Assembly: GCA_900552245.1 (NCBI GenBank)
Contig: URYY01000041.1
Location: 1 to 14,920, forward strand
Source: an uncultured Opitutales bacterium
Lineage (GTDB): Bacteria; Verrucomicrobiota; Verrucomicrobiia; Opitutales; Intestinicryptomonadaceae
Direction of reading: 5' to 3'
Length of the DNA: 14,920 bases
A program made the position numbers and the translations under genes. Every line of letters starts with the position of its first letter. Positions within the stretch are counted from its first letter, which is position 1. The notes below the pieces were generated by a model. It had not been told where the DNA came from. It saw only the letters and a program-made list of their open reading frames with translations, and did no database searches. This document shows, piece after piece, positions 13,421-14,920 of the stretch.

Positions 13421-13588
13421 ACAATATAAAACCCTTTCTGTTGCTTTCAAAACATATAAAATTGTCGCAGGCTGTAAAGAAGAAAGCAGCAGGGCTATAA
13501 TATTACAGTAACAAGCCAATAAGTAAAAGTTTTGCGCGAAAAGCGGAAATACTTAAGAGCTTAATATACTTAGGCTTAGTTTAGAATG

Positions 13589-13616
13589 TTGACATTTGCA
13601 GCCAAGTTCTGAGAAT
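13589..13616 (+). promoter_or_regulatory. Possible promoter of the acyl-ACP synthetase gene
   Basis: A perfect TTGACA (13589-13594) is followed after 16 bases by GAGAAT (13611-13616), a poor -10 with four of six consensus bases. Start of transcription near 13622-13624 would again leave almost no leader before ATG 13625. It is weaker than the promoter at 8682. Confidence 0.35.
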
Positions 13617-13624
13617 CGCAACAT

Positions 13625-14920
13625 ATGCAAAAATATATTTATGACATGGGTTTTGAGGAGTTTGAGAAGTATGAAGAACTCTCAAAAACTTTAGGCTATT
13701 CTATCTTTTCAAGCCTCCTAAAAAATGCCGATAGAGAGATTTTAATAGACTATAGCGGAAACGAAAAGACATACACTTGCGCCGAACTATTGAAGTACGG
13801 CCTAGCACTTTCAAAAGTCATAAAGTCGCAAATCTCATCAAAGCGCGTCGGGCTTGCAATGCCGCCCTGCGCCTATTCTATAGTGGCAAACCACGCCTGT
13901 ATTTTTGCCGGGAAAGTTCCCGTAAATTTAAATTTCACAATGGGGCTTACCGCGGCAAAGAGCTGCATTGAGACTTCCGGAGTGGATACGATAATCTCCA
14001 CCCTGCCCGCCCGCGAAAAAATCGAAAAGGCAAACCCGACCTTCCCGTGGACAGAAAATTTCTTCGATGTGGCTACAGAGATTTCAAGGCTGGACAATTT
14101 GCCCGATCTAAGCCTTCCCAAAGAAGCGCTAATGTCAGAATTTGAAATAGAGGAAAACGCCCGGACGGACAAAAAAGAGGCAACGCTCATATTTACTAGC
14201 GGTAGCGAGGGCGCCCCCAAAGCTGCAATCTTAACCGAGAAAAACATAATCGCAAACTGCCTTCAAACAAAGCTAAGCGAGGTATTTAAGCCGGACGATC
14301 TGCTGTTGGGGAACCTCCCGATTTTCCACTCTTTCGGGCTGCTTTTTGAAGTATGGCTTTTGGCGCTTGCCCCTCAAAAGACTCTGACACTCTCTAGCCC
14401 CATAGACATAAAGGCAAATCTAAGGGCTATAAAAACCTATAAGCCGACAGTCATGATAGGCAGCCCAACATTCTTTAGAGCCTACCTGCGCAATGCAAAG
14501 CGGGAAGATTTAAAGAGCCTAAGAAACGTAATAGCAGGCGCCGAGAAAACGCCAAAGGGCTTCGAGCAGCACTGGAACGAACACTTCGGTGAAGGCTCTT
14601 ACGCCGAGGGCTACGGACTTACAGAGACAACACCCGTGGTGGGCGTAAATTTGCCCGATAGAGATTTTGGATTCTTTTCCACAGGCAAGCGAAAGGGCTC
14701 AATAGGCAAAATCTTCCCCGGCATGTGCGCGCGCATACTAAACCCTTCAAATTTGGAGGAGCTGCCATTCGGAGAACAGGGGCTAATAAGCTTTAAGGGC
14801 GCAAACGTATTTGCCGGATACCTCAATAATCCAGAGGCTACAAAGGCGGCACTTCACGGCGAGTGGCTCGTGACCGGAGACTTGGGAAGGCTCGACAGCG
14901 ACGGCTTTTCGTATGTCGAT
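13625..14920 (+). CDS. AMP-forming acyl-ACP/acyl-CoA synthetase, 3' part missing
   Basis: I translated 432 codons from ATG 13625 to the window end with no stop, so the C-terminal lid domain is cut off. It is an ANL-superfamily adenylating enzyme: ATP loop TSGSEGAPK (191-199), PIFHSFGLLFE (232-242), VIAGAEKTP (302-310), EGYGLTETTPVV (328-339) and TGDLGRLDSDGF (417-428). FTSGSEG.PK, HSFG, the V-AGAEK motif, EGYG.TE..PVV and LPGM/FPGM.AR all parallel the synthetase half of E. coli Aas, so activation of fatty acids onto ACP, for recycling into phospholipid, is the best guess. Unlike Aas, it begins directly with the adenylation domain and has no acyltransferase half, as in chlamydial AasC. ATG 13646 is an alternative start. 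No clear Shine-Dalgarno. It is divergent from galM. Confidence 0.88.
   Translation, partial: MQKYIYDMGFEEFEKYEELSKTLGYSIFSSLLKNADREILIDYSGNEKTYTCAELLKYGLALSKVIKSQISSKRVGLAMPPCAYSIVANHACIFAGKVPVNLNFTMGLTAAKSCIETSGVDTIISTLPAREKIEKANPTFPWTENFFDVATEISRLDNLPDLSLPKEALMSEFEIEENARTDKKEATLIFTSGSEGAPKAAILTEKNIIANCLQTKLSEVFKPDDLLLGNLPIFHSFGLLFEVWLLALAPQKTLTLSSPIDIKANLRAIKTYKPTVMIGSPTFFRAYLRNAKREDLKSLRNVIAGAEKTPKGFEQHWNEHFGEGSYAEGYGLTETTPVVGVNLPDRDFGFFSTGKRKGSIGKIFPGMCARILNPSNLEELPFGEQGLISFKGANVFAGYLNNPEATKAALHGEWLVTGDLGRLDSDGFSYVD

Noticed and set aside
13423..13450. TTGAAA-N16-TATATT just upstream of galM on the minus strand
   Set aside because: The -10 ends only two bases before the ATG, so transcription would start inside the gene and could not express the signal peptide.
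1..14920. CRISPR array, insertion sequence, prophage, toxin-antitoxin, tRNA or rRNA genes
   Set aside because: I looked for regularly spaced repeats, transposase-like ORFs, integrase motifs and cloverleaf-type sequence by eye and saw none.

Overview
This window looks like a chromosomal segment of a Gram-negative, probably strictly anaerobic bacterium. Three genes encode clear signal peptides. The biotin synthase has the cysteine pattern I associate with obligate anaerobes, and base composition is moderate, with AT-rich intergenic stretches. The biotin genes (a BioG-BioC fusion and a short BioD) recall Bacteroidota. The free-standing acyl-ACP synthetase-like enzyme and the two small exported paralogs recall Verrucomicrobiota or other PVC bacteria. 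No rRNA or marker gene is present, so the lineage is only an impression from memory.

Layout. Positions 5898 down to 484 (minus strand) hold a compact biotin operon, bioB-bioA-bioF-bioGC-bioD, in which every junction overlaps by 4 to 11 bases. It encodes the pathway from malonyl-ACP methylation (BioC half), through pimeloyl-ACP methyl ester cleavage (BioG half), to KAPA (BioF), DAPA (BioA), dethiobiotin (BioD) and biotin (BioB). The 5' part of a YeiH/UPF0324 membrane protein gene follows 66 bp downstream on the same strand and runs off the window. A 352-bp divergent region separates bioB from a plus-strand AdiA-type PLP amino-acid decarboxylase (6251-8575), which ends at a strong terminator.

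Positions 8720-10695 hold two tandem plus-strand genes for diverged, exported paralogs of unknown function, separated by a 440-bp gene-free stretch with two perfect palindromes. The first has a near-consensus promoter so close to the ATG that its mRNA should be leaderless. A bidirectional terminator (10770-10805) separates them from a minus-strand iron-type alcohol dehydrogenase (10910-12070). A minus-strand exported aldose 1-epimerase (12233-13420) lies upstream of the dehydrogenase and has its own terminator. A plus-strand AMP-forming acyl-ACP/acyl-CoA synthetase starts at 13625 and is cut by the window end.

The most notable points are: (i) a biotin synthase with Ser in place of the first auxiliary-cluster Cys and an extra N-terminal Cys, suggesting a Type II (4Fe-5S) enzyme; (ii) the exported paralog pair, which may be catalytically dead relatives of papain/C39-like peptidases; (iii) likely leaderless transcription; and (iv) a 10-base motif repeated only in intergenic regions. 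I found no CRISPR array, insertion sequence, prophage or recognisable defence system.
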